This document shows, piece after piece, positions 49,457 through 58,044 of a DNA stretch of 64,000 nucleotides. Source of the DNA: Arthrobacter_N sp051262515 (GTDB taxonomy: Bacteria; Actinomycetota; Actinomycetes; Actinomycetales; Micrococcaceae); the NCBI RefSeq assembly GCF_051262515.1, contig NZ_JBIMER010000001.1:124001-188000 (forward strand), written 5' to 3'. The notes below the pieces were generated by a model. That model had not been told where the DNA came from. It did no database searches and saw nothing but the letters and a program-made list of their open reading frames with translations. The position numbers and the translations under genes were made by a program. Within the stretch, counting starts at the first letter, position 1; the number at the start of each line of letters is the position of its first letter.

Positions 49457-50068
49457 CTAGCGGGGACGGACCACGCGAAGCAGCCGAAACGACTTCGCGG
49501 TCGAGGCCCGCTCCACCGTCCAACCCTCCGACAGCTGTTCGCCCAGCCAGGTTTGCAGCGAATCCGATCCGAGGTTCTTCTGCACCACGAGCCAGGCCTC
49601 GCCGCCCGGAGACAGCCGCGGAAGCCACTGGAGCAGGATCTCGTGGAGCGCCTCCTTACCCACCCGGATCGGGGGATTGGACCAAATCGTGGCGAACTCC
49701 AGAGCCCCGGGAACCGACTCCGGCTTTCCCGCGACCACGTTGTCCACGTTCAGGATGCGGGCATTCTCACGCGTGAGTTCGATGCTTCGTTCGTTGACGT
49801 CAACGGCGTAGACGGTCGCGCCGGGCGATCTCATCGCAAGGGTCAAGGCTATGGGGCCCCATCCGCATCCGATGTCCAACAGCGCGCCTTGTTCGGCGGG
49901 GGCGGGAGCGCCCGCCAGGAGAACCGCCGTCCCCTTGTCCACGCCGTCGGGACTGAAGATCCCGCCGGAGGTCACCATCGTTCGTTCGGCCCCTCCGAGG
50001 GGCACCCGGATGGTCTTGCGCTTGAGCGGGGTGGACGGTTGTGCGCTGAAATAATGGTCGGAGCCCAT
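49457..50068 (-). CDS. RsmC/RlmG-like class I methyltransferase
   Basis: A 203-residue SAM methyltransferase of the small-subunit rRNA MTase (MTS/RsmC) type. It has the N-terminal HYFSAQPST, the SAM loop LLDIGCGWGPIALTLA, the acidic residue in VYAVDVNERSIEL and the catalytic NPPIRVGK (NPPF-like). The target is probably rRNA guanine N2, as in RsmC. ATG 50068 has TAACCT 6 nt upstream on its strand. Convergent with dapF and divergent from hflX. Confidence 0.88.
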   Translation of the reverse strand: MGSDHYFSAQPSTPLKRKTIRVPLGGAERTMVTSGGIFSPDGVDKGTAVLLAGAPAPAEQGALLDIGCGWGPIALTLAMRSPGATVYAVDVNERSIELTRENARILNVDNVVAGKPESVPGALEFATIWSNPPIRVGKEALHEILLQWLPRLSPGGEAWLVVQKNLGSDSLQTWLGEQLSEGWTVERASTAKSFRLLRVVRPR

Positions 50069-50074
50069 GGAGGC

Positions 50075-50080
50075 AGGTTA
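50075..50080 (-). promoter_or_regulatory. Leaderless-type -10 element (TAACCT), minus strand
   Basis: On the minus strand TAACCT is followed by 6 nt (GCCTCC) and ATG 50068 of the RsmC-like gene. No Shine-Dalgarno. Confidence 0.5.
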
Positions 50081-50221
50081 ACCGCAGCCGACGGATTGCT
50101 GGTAATCCGCGTCCGAGCCGAACCACGGATGCGGGCCCCGCGTCGTTCGCCCACCGGGGAACCGGGGCTAAACGACGGCTCCGGGGACTATCCTGATAGC
50201 AACCATCCGCCAAAGGGGAAC

Positions 50222-51799
50222 ATGACCAACTTGAACCAGCCCAACCCGCACGACCGCGGTCTGAACGACGACGAGATCCAGTCCGTCATCGACCGAATCC
50301 TAGCCGCGGACAACGCGGCCGCGAAGAAATCCGCGGGGACCGCCCCATCTGGCGCCGAGCGCGCTCTGGCGGGTGGTCGGGCACAGGCTTTGGGTGGCGG
50401 CCACGGCCGCGAGCACTCGGACTCCGACGGCGAACAGCGCGACCTCGAGGAACGGCGGGCGCTCCGCCGTGTTGCGGGACTGTCCACGGAGCTGGAGGAC
50501 GTCAGCGAGGTTGAATACCGGCAGCTGAGGCTCGAGCGGGTCGTGCTGGCCGGCATCTGGACGGAGGGCACGGCAATCGAGGCCGAAAACTCGCTGCGCG
50601 AGCTGGCCGCCCTCGCGGAGACCGCGGGTTCCGAGGTTCTGGACGGCCTGATCCAGCGGCGACTCAAGCCGGACCCGGGCACGTATCTGGGGTCGGGCAA
50701 GGCCATGGAACTCAAGGACATCGTTTCGGCCACCGGTGCGGACACGGTGGTAGTGGACTCGGAGCTGTCCCCGTCGCAGCGCCGCGGCCTGGAGGACATC
50801 ATCAAGGTGAAGGTGATCGACCGGACGGCCCTGATCCTGGACATCTTTGCACAGCACGCACAGAGCCGCGAAGGCAAGGCCCAAGTCGAACTGGCACAAC
50901 TGGAGTACCTGTTGCCCAGGCTACGCGGCTGGGGCGAGTCCATGTCCCGCCAGGCTGGCGGCCGCGTTGGCGCGGCCGGCGGAGGCATCGGGTCGCGCGG
51001 ACCGGGTGAAACGAAGATCGAACTCGACCGCCGTCGAATCCGCACGCGCATGTCTAAGCTGCGTCGCGAGATCGCCGCGATGAAACCCGCCCGCGAAACC
51101 AAGCGCGCCAACCGCAAGCGCAACACTGTTCCCTCGGTGGCCATAGCAGGCTACACCAACGCCGGCAAGTCCTCCCTGTTGAACCGGCTAACGGACGCGG
51201 GGGTCCTCGTCGAGAACGCATTGTTCGCGACACTGGACCCGACGGTCCGCAAGACGGAAACGGCGGACGGACTGGGCTACACCCTGGTTGACACCGTGGG
51301 TTTTGTCCGGAGCCTGCCGACCCAACTCGTGGAAGCGTTCCGCTCCTCGTTGGAGGAGGTCGCGGACGCGGACCTGATCCTGCACGTGGTCGACGCGTCG
51401 CATCCGGATCCGGAGGGGCAGATCCATGCCGTCCGCCAGGTCTTCACGGAAGTCGATGCGCAGAACGTCCCGGAGATCATCGTCCTGAACAAGGCGGACG
51501 TGGCGGACCCGTTCGTGTTGGAACGGATCCGGCAGCGCGAGCCGCGCCACGTCGTCGTCTCCGCCCGGACGGGCGACGGCATCGACGAGTTGCTGCAGCT
51601 GATCAGCGACTCGATACCCAGGCCGAGTCTGCGGCTCGAGCTGTTGATCCCCTACGACCGCGGGGACATCGTCAACCGGCTCCACGGCTCCGATGCAGAG
51701 ATCCTCGAGACCGAACACGTCGGGGACGGTACACGGATGGTCGTGAAGGTCCGCGAGGGCCTGGCGTCCGAATTGGAGCGGTTCACCGTACATGGCTGA
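50222..51799 (+). CDS. hflX: GTPase HflX
   Basis: A 525-residue ribosome-splitting GTPase. The N-terminal HflX domain includes RLERVVLAGIWTEG, PDPGTYLGSGKAMEL and DSELSPSQRRGLEDI; the glycine-rich linker GRVGAAGGGIGSRGPGETKIE is visible in part; the G domain starts at GYTNAGKSSLLNRL (about 310), with LVDTVGFVRSLP and NKADV. An extra N-terminal low-complexity stretch (about 35–85) is present. ATG 50222 has AAAGGGGA upstream. It overlaps dinG by 8 bp. Confidence 0.95.
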   Translation: MTNLNQPNPHDRGLNDDEIQSVIDRILAADNAAAKKSAGTAPSGAERALAGGRAQALGGGHGREHSDSDGEQRDLEERRALRRVAGLSTELEDVSEVEYRQLRLERVVLAGIWTEGTAIEAENSLRELAALAETAGSEVLDGLIQRRLKPDPGTYLGSGKAMELKDIVSATGADTVVVDSELSPSQRRGLEDIIKVKVIDRTALILDIFAQHAQSREGKAQVELAQLEYLLPRLRGWGESMSRQAGGRVGAAGGGIGSRGPGETKIELDRRRIRTRMSKLRREIAAMKPARETKRANRKRNTVPSVAIAGYTNAGKSSLLNRLTDAGVLVENALFATLDPTVRKTETADGLGYTLVDTVGFVRSLPTQLVEAFRSSLEEVADADLILHVVDASHPDPEGQIHAVRQVFTEVDAQNVPEIIVLNKADVADPFVLERIRQREPRHVVVSARTGDGIDELLQLISDSIPRPSLRLELLIPYDRGDIVNRLHGSDAEILETEHVGDGTRMVVKVREGLASELERFTVHG

Positions 51800-53801
51800 G
51801 GTCGAGGACGTCATTGCGCTCCTCGACGTGGCAGTCGAGGGCATGGGGGGACAGAACCGCGCTGGCCAGCACGAAATGGCACAGAAGGTGTGCGAATCCC
51901 TCGACTCGGGCAGGCATCTGCTGGTGCAGGCGGGGACCGGCACCGGCAAGTCGCTCGCGTATCTGGTTCCCGCGATCGCCCATGCGCTGGAAGCGGACAA
52001 GCCGGTCGTGGTCTCCACGGCCACGCTCGCCCTGCAGGCGCAAATCGTGGGCCGCGACGTGCCCCGGTTGCTGGAGCACCTGCGTCCGCACCTGCCGCGA
52101 CCTGTGAACGTTGCGTTGGCAAAGGGACGCTCAAACTACGTGTGCAAGTACAAGCTTGGCGGCGGATATCCCGATGAGGACGACGGGGCGGTCTTCGCCC
52201 TCGGCGAGGACGGAGCGGCCAGGCCGCTGACCGCGGGGGCGGGCCCCAGTAGCGCACTGGGCCAGGAAGTCGTGCGTTTGCGCGAATGGGCCGAGGAAAC
52301 CGAATCCGGCGACCGCGACGACCTGACTCCGGGAGTGGGCGACCGCGCCTGGCACCAGGTTTCGGTAACGGCCATGGACTGTCTGGGGGCGCAGAAGTGC
52401 CCCATGGCCGAGGAGTGCTTCAGCGAACTTGCCCGCAAGAACGCAGCCGAGGCTGACATCGTGATTACAAACCATGCCATGTTGGCGATTGCCGCGTTCG
52501 AGGGACTGGCCGTTTTGCCGGACTTCGACACGGTGATCATTGACGAGGCCCACGAACTCCAAGACCGCGTGACGAATTCCGTGACCCGTCCGCTGTCCGT
52601 CGCCCTGGTGGGCGCGGCCGTGTCCGCCGCGCGCAAACACTGCGCGGTTAGCGTCGAGGCCCTCAACCAGGCGGGCAAGGCGCTACAACGCGCACTCGAG
52701 GGGCACCCCACCGGTTTGATGCCCTCTGGGTTGAACGAGGAGCAGGCCGCCGCGGTGCGTCAAATCCGCGAGGCCGCGCGGGTGGCGCTCTCGGACTCCA
52801 AACCCGCGGGGAACGAGTCCGTCGACGGCGGCAGGCAGATGGCGCGTTCGCAACTCCAGTACCTCGCCGAGCAGTGCGACCGCTTCGAATCGGCCCAGGA
52901 TTCCCGCGAGGTCCTGTGGGCATCGCGTTCCGGGACGTTCACTCCCGGACAGGGGTTCACCCAACCGGACGAATCCACTCCGGCGACCCTGAACGTCGCC
53001 CCGCTATCCGTCGCGGGCCGTCTGCGGGAGGGATTGTTCGACGGAAGGACGGTCATCCTGACGTCGGCGACACTCGCGATTGGCGCGGCCTTCGAACCGG
53101 TTGCCGGTTCGCTCGGCCTGCTGGGCGAAGGTGCCCCCAGCTGGACCGGAGTCGACGTCGGAAGCCCTTTCGACTATCCCCGCCAAGGCATGTTGTACGT
53201 CGCCAAGCACCTGCCGAAGCCGTCACGGAGCGTGTCGTCGGAGACGCTTGCCGAACTCGGGGATCTCATTCGCGCCGCGGGCGGGGGGACGCTCGCGTTG
53301 TTCTCGTCCCGTCGGGCAGCGGAGGAGGCCGCGGAGGCTTTGCGTCCGTTGGTTGACCAAGAGATCCTCTGCCAGGGCGAATCGGGTATGGCCGCCCTCG
53401 TCAAGCGGTTCGGCGAGGAAAGGGACACCTGCCTCTTCGGAACCATGACCCTGTGGCAGGGGGTTGACGTGCCCGGCCCGGCATGCCGCCTCGTGGTGAT
53501 CGACCGCATTCCGTTCCCGCGCCCCGACGACCCGCTAGCCACCGCCCGGAGCAGGGACGTGGCCCGTCACGGCGGAAACGGCTTCATGGCAGTCTCGGCA
53601 AGCCACGCCGCCGTTCGTCTCGCCCAAGGGGCGGGACGACTGATCCGCTCCACCTCCGACCGGGGAGTGGTGGCGGTCCTCGATTCGCGGCTGGCCACAG
53701 AGCGGTATGGCGGCTTTCTCCGCGCCTCGTTGCCTCCGATGTGGGCAACGACGGACAAGAAGACTGTGCTGGGCGCGTTGGAGCGGCTTGCCGGTTCCTA
53801 G
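51792..53801 (+). CDS. dinG: ATP-dependent DNA helicase, DinG/XPD family
   Basis: A 669-residue 5'-3' superfamily 2 helicase. Walker A is GTGTGKS (48–54), motif II IIDEAHELQDR, and the Fe-S cluster Cys are seen in NYVCKY (about 117) and CLGAQKCPMAEECF (about 197–212). The C-terminal helicase half ends with FGTMTLWQGVDVPG and QGAGRLIRSTSDRG. It probably unwinds DNA/RNA hybrids and other structures and, as a damage-inducible helicase, would fit the SOS neighbourhood. Convergent with lexA, 27 bp apart. Confidence 0.94.
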   Translation: MAEVEDVIALLDVAVEGMGGQNRAGQHEMAQKVCESLDSGRHLLVQAGTGTGKSLAYLVPAIAHALEADKPVVVSTATLALQAQIVGRDVPRLLEHLRPHLPRPVNVALAKGRSNYVCKYKLGGGYPDEDDGAVFALGEDGAARPLTAGAGPSSALGQEVVRLREWAEETESGDRDDLTPGVGDRAWHQVSVTAMDCLGAQKCPMAEECFSELARKNAAEADIVITNHAMLAIAAFEGLAVLPDFDTVIIDEAHELQDRVTNSVTRPLSVALVGAAVSAARKHCAVSVEALNQAGKALQRALEGHPTGLMPSGLNEEQAAAVRQIREAARVALSDSKPAGNESVDGGRQMARSQLQYLAEQCDRFESAQDSREVLWASRSGTFTPGQGFTQPDESTPATLNVAPLSVAGRLREGLFDGRTVILTSATLAIGAAFEPVAGSLGLLGEGAPSWTGVDVGSPFDYPRQGMLYVAKHLPKPSRSVSSETLAELGDLIRAAGGGTLALFSSRRAAEEAAEALRPLVDQEILCQGESGMAALVKRFGEERDTCLFGTMTLWQGVDVPGPACRLVVIDRIPFPRPDDPLATARSRDVARHGGNGFMAVSASHAAVRLAQGAGRLIRSTSDRGVVAVLDSRLATERYGGFLRASLPPMWATTDKKTVLGALERLAGS

Positions 53802-53828
53802 GTGCGTGCGGGCGGCGCCGGGCAACCG

Positions 53829-54548
53829 CTAGAGCGAACGCATCACCGAGACGACCTTTCCCATGATGGTCGCGTGGTCGCCCAGGATCGGCTCGTACTG
53901 GCGGTTTTGCGGCAGGAGCCACGTGTGCCCGTCGCGCTGCCGGAACGTCTTGACCGTGGCCTCGTCGTCCAGCAGGGCGGCGACGATGTCGCCGTTCTCG
54001 GCGTTCTGCTGGCGGCGCACCACCACCCAGTCACCGTCGCAGATGGCCGCTTCGACCATCGAGTCCCCGCTGACCTTGAGCATGAACAGCTCACCATGGC
54101 CCACGAGTTGGCGCGGAAGCGGCATGACGTCCTCCACCGTCTGGTCCGCAAGGATCGGTCCGCCGGCCGCGATCCGACCCACCAGGGGCACCATTGCGGT
54201 GTCCGACGACGTGCTCAGTTCCGCCACCGGCATTCCGTTGATGGCCATCAGGTTCGACTCGGCGGATTCCGCGGACACTTCGCCGTCGCTCAACGTCAGG
54301 GGCATCAGAATCTCCATGGCACGGGGACGCCGGGGGTCCCTGCGTATGTAGCCCAGCTTCTCGAGCTGTGCGAGTTGGTGGGTCACGCTCGAGAGACTGG
54401 CAAGGCCCACTGTGTCGCCGATCTCCCGCATCGACGGCGGGTATCCGTGATCGGCCACCGCGCGCTGGATGGTTTCGAGGATCTTCTTCTGCCTGATGGT
54501 CAGGCTCTTCGGTGTCCGCCGCGGCGCCCGATTCTCCATTGTGCTCAT
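53829..54548 (-). CDS. lexA: LexA repressor
   Basis: A 239-residue SOS repressor. The N-terminal winged helix (LTIRQKKILETIQRAVADHG, GYPPSMREIGDTVGLASLSS) binds SOS boxes. The C-terminal S24 peptidase has the cleavage site Ala128-Gly129 (GRIAAGGPI), Ser163 (VSGDSMVEA) and Lys200 (TVKTF). ATG 54548 is one of two near starts (also 54539). It lies divergent from a LysM gene with SOS-box-like palindromes between them. Confidence 0.97.
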   Translation of the reverse strand: MSTMENRAPRRTPKSLTIRQKKILETIQRAVADHGYPPSMREIGDTVGLASLSSVTHQLAQLEKLGYIRRDPRRPRAMEILMPLTLSDGEVSAESAESNLMAINGMPVAELSTSSDTAMVPLVGRIAAGGPILADQTVEDVMPLPRQLVGHGELFMLKVSGDSMVEAAICDGDWVVVRRQQNAENGDIVAALLDDEATVKTFRQRDGHTWLLPQNRQYEPILGDHATIMGKVVSVMRSL

Positions 54549-54847
54549 GCCCTGCCCCGTGCCTCTCGTCCCTGCGTTGCCGGATGCCCGCCCAACCTGT
54601 CGGTGCCCGGTGGTGAACTCAATCCCACTGGCTTCCTTTCCGCCAACGCTAGTGGAACGGAACCCGCTTTCAAAGGTTTGTTCGATCGTGTCTCGACAAT
54701 CGTCGTCCAGGGATGCTAAAAATGGAACAGAACAAATTCGAAGATAAGTTCGAACAGGAGTTTCGAAGAGACGAAAGCCTGCCCCGAACCCGAACGGATT
54801 GGAACCTCCCGCGAAATCAGCGGGCGAAGCAACATGAAAGGCAAGTC
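54549..54847. promoter_or_regulatory. Divergent lexA / LysM-gene control region
   Basis: About 300 bp between two divergent genes. It contains overlapping LexA-box-like palindromes (54738–54765) and two AT-rich patches; no separate coding sequence is convincing. LexA bound here could repress both genes, as in the lexA/Rv2719c pair of mycobacteria. Confidence 0.6.
54738..54753 (+). promoter_or_regulatory. LexA-binding (SOS) box, lexA/LysM region
   Basis: TCGAAGATAAGTTCGA differs from TCGAAC-N4-GTTCGA at one position. An overlapping second site, TCGAACAGGAGTTTCG (54750–54765), is less perfect. The box is 190 bp from lexA and 95 bp from the LysM gene start. Confidence 0.65.
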
Positions 54848-55246
54848 ATGGCTCAGATAGTGCTTCCCGCAGCTTTTGTTCCCCCGGCCCGCCCCGAGGC
54901 GAACGCGCCAGTCCACGCGGTCCGGTCCACGCAGGCATCGGTGCGGCTCACACGTCGCGGGCGTTTCCTGCTCATCGGACTCCCCGTGCTCCTGGGAGCC
55001 ACGGCCTTGCTGGTGCTCCTTGGTGTATTCACGGCTCCCGTGATGGCCGCGGGTACCGGCGAAGCGACCCCCGTGCTAGCCGACACGGTGACGGTCTCCG
55101 AGGGGGAGACCCTCTGGGGGCTCGCGGCCGAATTCGCACCCAATCGCGATCCACGCGAGGTCATCTCCGAAATCGCCGAACTGAACAACCTGGCGGGTTC
55201 CAAGCTCGTTCCGGGTCAGGAACTGTTCGTCCCGACCGGCGGCTAG
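54848..55246 (+). CDS. LysM-domain membrane protein, probable SOS-induced division/cell-wall protein
   Basis: A 132-residue protein with one membrane helix (RFLLIGLPVLLGATALLVLL) and a C-terminal LysM domain (DTVTVSEGETLWGLAAEF, LNNLAGSKLVPGQELFVPTGG) that binds peptidoglycan. Gene order (divergent to lexA), SOS boxes and layout (TM plus LysM) match mycobacterial Rv2719c/ChiZ, corynebacterial DivS and, in design, Bacillus YneA, which block division during DNA damage. ATG 54848 has GAAAGG upstream; an in-frame ATG at 54713 would place the SOS box inside the gene and is less likely. Confidence 0.82.
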   Translation: MAQIVLPAAFVPPARPEANAPVHAVRSTQASVRLTRRGRFLLIGLPVLLGATALLVLLGVFTAPVMAAGTGEATPVLADTVTVSEGETLWGLAAEFAPNRDPREVISEIAELNNLAGSKLVPGQELFVPTGG

Positions 55247-55368
55247 ACGCCAACACCGCGCGGTCCCGACCGCACCTCCCGATCTGCGCCACTGGTCCGG
55301 CCCGCCCGGCAGTGCCCGTTTGTGACCGGCGCGGGGTCGCGGATTGGAGCCCTCCGTGAAGACGGCAC

Positions 55369-55374
55369 TAGAAT
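55369..55374 (+). promoter_or_regulatory. Leaderless -10 element for hisC (TAGAAT)
   Basis: TAGAAT, 6 nt (CGTCCG), then GTG 55381. TTGGAG at 55344–55349 (19-nt spacer) could be a -35. Starts the his operon. Confidence 0.6.
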
Positions 55375-55380
55375 CGTCCG

Positions 55381-56502
55381 GTGAGTGATCAGCTTCGACG
55401 CCTGGCCAAACTACCGCTGCGGGACAATCTGAGGGGCCTCGAGCCCTACGGTGCGCCCCAGCTGGACGTGCCGATCCTGCTCAACGTGAACGAGAACACG
55501 CATCCCGTCCCCCCCGAGGTCAGTGCGGCGATCGCCGCGGACGTGGCAGCGTGCGCGTCGGGCCTGAACCGCTATCCCGACCGGGAGTTCACGGAACTCC
55601 GCGAACGGTTGGCGGCCTATCTCGGGCACGACCTCGACCCGTCCAACATTTGGGCCGGCAACGGCTCGAACGAAGTGCTGCAGCACATTCTCCAGGCTTT
55701 CGGTGGCCCGGGACGGACCGCGATGGGGTTCCCCCCCACGTACTCCATGTATCCGCTTCTGGCCAGCGGCACGGACACCGCTTACGCGGCAGGAGTCCGC
55801 GCCGACGACTTCGGCCTTTCGGCCGAGTCGGCGGCGGAGCAGGTCGCGGCCTCCGGGGCGAACATCGTTTTCCTCTGTTCGCCGAACAACCCGACAGGAA
55901 CCGCACTGGGACTGGATGTCGTCGAAGCCGTCTACGACGCCGGCGAGGCCAATGATGCGATCGTCATTGTCGACGAGGCCTACGCGGAGTTCTCCCTCTC
56001 CGGCACCCGTTCTGCGCTCGACCTGTTGCCGGACCGCGACCGGCTCATCGTCTCGCGCACCATGAGCAAGGCCTTCGCGCTCGCGGGCGCAAGGGTCGGC
56101 TATCTGGCGGCCGCGCCGGAAATCGCCGATGCGCTTCGCCTGGTGAGGCTGCCCTACCACCTGTCCGCGGTGACCCAAGCGACCGCCAACGCGGCACTCA
56201 AGCATGTGGATGTGCTTCTGGGGACCGTCGAGGACATCAAGACGCAGCGCGACCGGATCGTGGACGAACTCAAGCGCATGGGACTGGACCCAGCTGCCAG
56301 CGACTCGAACTTCGTCTTCTTCGGCGGGTTGGAGCATGCCGGTCGCATCTGGCAGGGATTGCTGGATGCCGGAGTCCTCGTCAGGGATGTCGGCATTCCC
56401 GGCCACCTGCGTGTGACGGCCGGAACGGAGACGGAAACCACGGCTTTCCTGACGCGGCTCGAGGAACTGCTCGGCCAGGAGACCGCGCATGCCCGCGGGT
56501 AG
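55381..56502 (+). CDS. hisC: Histidinol-phosphate aminotransferase
   Basis: A 373-residue PLP aminotransferase acting on imidazole-acetol phosphate. It has LNVNENTHPVP, GLNRYPDREFTELRERLA, GNGSNEVLQ, LCSPNNPTGTALG, VDEAYAEFS and the PLP Lys230 in SRTMSKAFALAGARVGYL. First gene of hisC-hisB-hisH-(x)-hisA. Its promoter looks leaderless. hisB follows 66 bp later. Confidence 0.96.
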   Translation: MSDQLRRLAKLPLRDNLRGLEPYGAPQLDVPILLNVNENTHPVPPEVSAAIAADVAACASGLNRYPDREFTELRERLAAYLGHDLDPSNIWAGNGSNEVLQHILQAFGGPGRTAMGFPPTYSMYPLLASGTDTAYAAGVRADDFGLSAESAAEQVAASGANIVFLCSPNNPTGTALGLDVVEAVYDAGEANDAIVIVDEAYAEFSLSGTRSALDLLPDRDRLIVSRTMSKAFALAGARVGYLAAAPEIADALRLVRLPYHLSAVTQATANAALKHVDVLLGTVEDIKTQRDRIVDELKRMGLDPAASDSNFVFFGGLEHAGRIWQGLLDAGVLVRDVGIPGHLRVTAGTETETTAFLTRLEELLGQETAHARG

Positions 56503-56568
56503 ACTTGACCGCAGGCGACGCCAGCCTTCGGCGCGTCGCCAACCACCACCCATGCCTAAGGATCATGT

Positions 56569-57189
56569 ATGTCTGCAGAATCGCCCAACGGCCGCCGGGC
56601 CCGCATGGAGCGCAAGACCAGCGAGTCTTCCGTCGCGGTCGAGCTCAACCTCGACGGCACCGGCGTCGCCAATATCAGCACCACTGTGCCGTTCTACGAC
56701 CACATGCTCACGGCGTTGTCTAAGCACTCCTTGATCGACCTGACCGTCGAGGCCACGGGCGACACGCACATCGACGTCCACCACACGGTGGAGGACGTCG
56801 CCATCACTATCGGCGAGACGCTGCGCACCGCGCTGGGCAACAAGGCGGGGATCCGCCGGTTCGGCGAGGCGACGGTCCCCCTGGACGAAGCGCTGGCGAA
56901 CGCCGTCGTCGACATCTCGGGACGCCCGTACCTGGTGCACTCCGGGGAACCGGCCGGGCAGGAGTACCACCTGATCGGCGGGCACTTCACGGGGTCCCTG
57001 ACGCGTCACGTCTTTGAATCCCTGACGCTCCACGCGCAGATTTGCCTCCACATGACGGTTCTTGGCGGTCGCGATCCCCACCACATCGTCGAGGCCCAGT
57101 TCAAGGCGCTGGCCCGCGCACTGCGCACGGCAGTTGAGCCGGATCCGCGCATCGGCAATGCGATTCCGTCCACGAAGGGCGCACTGTAG
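56569..57189 (+). CDS. hisB: Imidazoleglycerol-phosphate dehydratase
   Basis: A 206-residue single-function IGP dehydratase (no phosphatase domain, as is normal for actinobacteria). It has RMERKTSESSVAVELNLDG, FYDHMLTALSKHSLIDL, DTHIDVHHTVEDVAIT, KAGIRRFGEA and VLGGRDPHHIVEAQFKALAR in parts, the metal-binding His/Glu set. The stop is immediately followed by the hisH ATG. Confidence 0.97.
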   Translation: MSAESPNGRRARMERKTSESSVAVELNLDGTGVANISTTVPFYDHMLTALSKHSLIDLTVEATGDTHIDVHHTVEDVAITIGETLRTALGNKAGIRRFGEATVPLDEALANAVVDISGRPYLVHSGEPAGQEYHLIGGHFTGSLTRHVFESLTLHAQICLHMTVLGGRDPHHIVEAQFKALARALRTAVEPDPRIGNAIPSTKGAL

Positions 57190-57825
57190 ATGGGTGCCCA
57201 GAAGGTCACCGTACTGGACTACGGCTCCGGGAACGTCCGTTCGGCGGTCCGCGCGCTGGAGCGCGTGGGCGCGTCCGTCACCCTGAGTGCCCGTCCGGAG
57301 GACGTGTTGGAGGCGGATGGCCTGCTCGTGCCCGGCGTCGGCGCCTTCGCCGCCGTCATGAAGGCACTGGACGACGTCGGTGCCGCGCGCCTCATCGGGC
57401 GCCGCATCGCCGGCAACAGGCCCGTCATGGGGATCTGCGTAGGGCACCAGGTCTTCTTCGAGGAGGGCGTGGAGCACGGGGTGCGGACCAAGGGACTCGC
57501 CGAATGGCCGGGAACCGTGGAGCTGCTGCCGGCTCCGATCGTTCCGCACATGGGCTGGAACACCATCAAGGCGCCCCCCGGCTCGCGGCTTTTCGCCGGC
57601 ATCGAGGACGAGCGTTTCTATTTCGTGCACTCCTACGCCGTGCAGAAGTGGGACTTCGAGGTCCTGCAGCCGGCCATGGTCCCGCCCCTGGTCACTTGGT
57701 CCGAGCACGGCGCCCCGTTTATCGCCGGCGTCGAGAACGGCCCCCTGTCGGCCGTGCAGTTCCACCCGGAGAAGTCCGGTGACGCCGGGGCGCAACTCCT
57801 GGAGAACTGGCTCGGAACGCTCTGA
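57190..57825 (+). CDS. hisH: Imidazole glycerol phosphate synthase, glutaminase subunit
   Basis: A 211-residue class I glutaminase that supplies ammonia to HisF. The nucleophile Cys83 (MGICVGHQVFFE), His192 and Glu194 (QFHPEKS) make the catalytic triad; YGSGNVRSAVRALER is the conserved N terminus. The usual CxGMQ is here CVGHQ, a tolerated change. HisF is not in the window (expected nearby). The last base of its TGA is the first base of the next ATG. Confidence 0.96.
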   Translation: MGAQKVTVLDYGSGNVRSAVRALERVGASVTLSARPEDVLEADGLLVPGVGAFAAVMKALDDVGAARLIGRRIAGNRPVMGICVGHQVFFEEGVEHGVRTKGLAEWPGTVELLPAPIVPHMGWNTIKAPPGSRLFAGIEDERFYFVHSYAVQKWDFEVLQPAMVPPLVTWSEHGAPFIAGVENGPLSAVQFHPEKSGDAGAQLLENWLGTL

Positions 57826-57980
57826 TGTGGAGCATTTTGCTCATGGCACTGGCCGGTATTCTGGCCGGCGGCGCCTTGTCCCTCCGGCAGCAGAAGGCCC
57901 ACGTCTCCTGGACCATCACGTGCTGGGTGCTCGCGGGGCTGTCGCTCCTCGCCGCCTATGCGCTGACGCTCGCTTCCTGA
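57825..57980 (+). CDS. Tiny membrane protein between hisH and hisA, 51 aa
   Basis: A short ORF beginning ATGTGGAGC (MWSILLMALAGILAGG) and ending TLAS. It overlaps the hisH stop by 1 bp (TGATG). The 51 residues form two hydrophobic segments (about 3–20 and 29–49) separated by SLRQQKAHVSW, a hairpin membrane protein. GGAA is about 8 nt upstream. hisA starts 64 bp later. A small membrane protein at this place is, in my recollection, also present in related Micrococcaceae. Function unknown; it may be easily missed by gene callers. Confidence 0.65.
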   Translation: MWSILLMALAGILAGGALSLRQQKAHVSWTITCWVLAGLSLLAAYALTLAS

Positions 57981-58044
57981 CCCCCGTGGGCCCCGTCGGG
58001 CGCCCGCCGCGACCTCCCCACCCACCGAACCGAAAGTGCCGAAC

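Noticed and set aside
54713..54847. N-terminal extension of the LysM protein starting at ATG 54713
   Set aside because: It would put the SOS boxes in coding sequence and adds a charged, unconserved segment; ATG 54848 with GAAAGG is more plausible.
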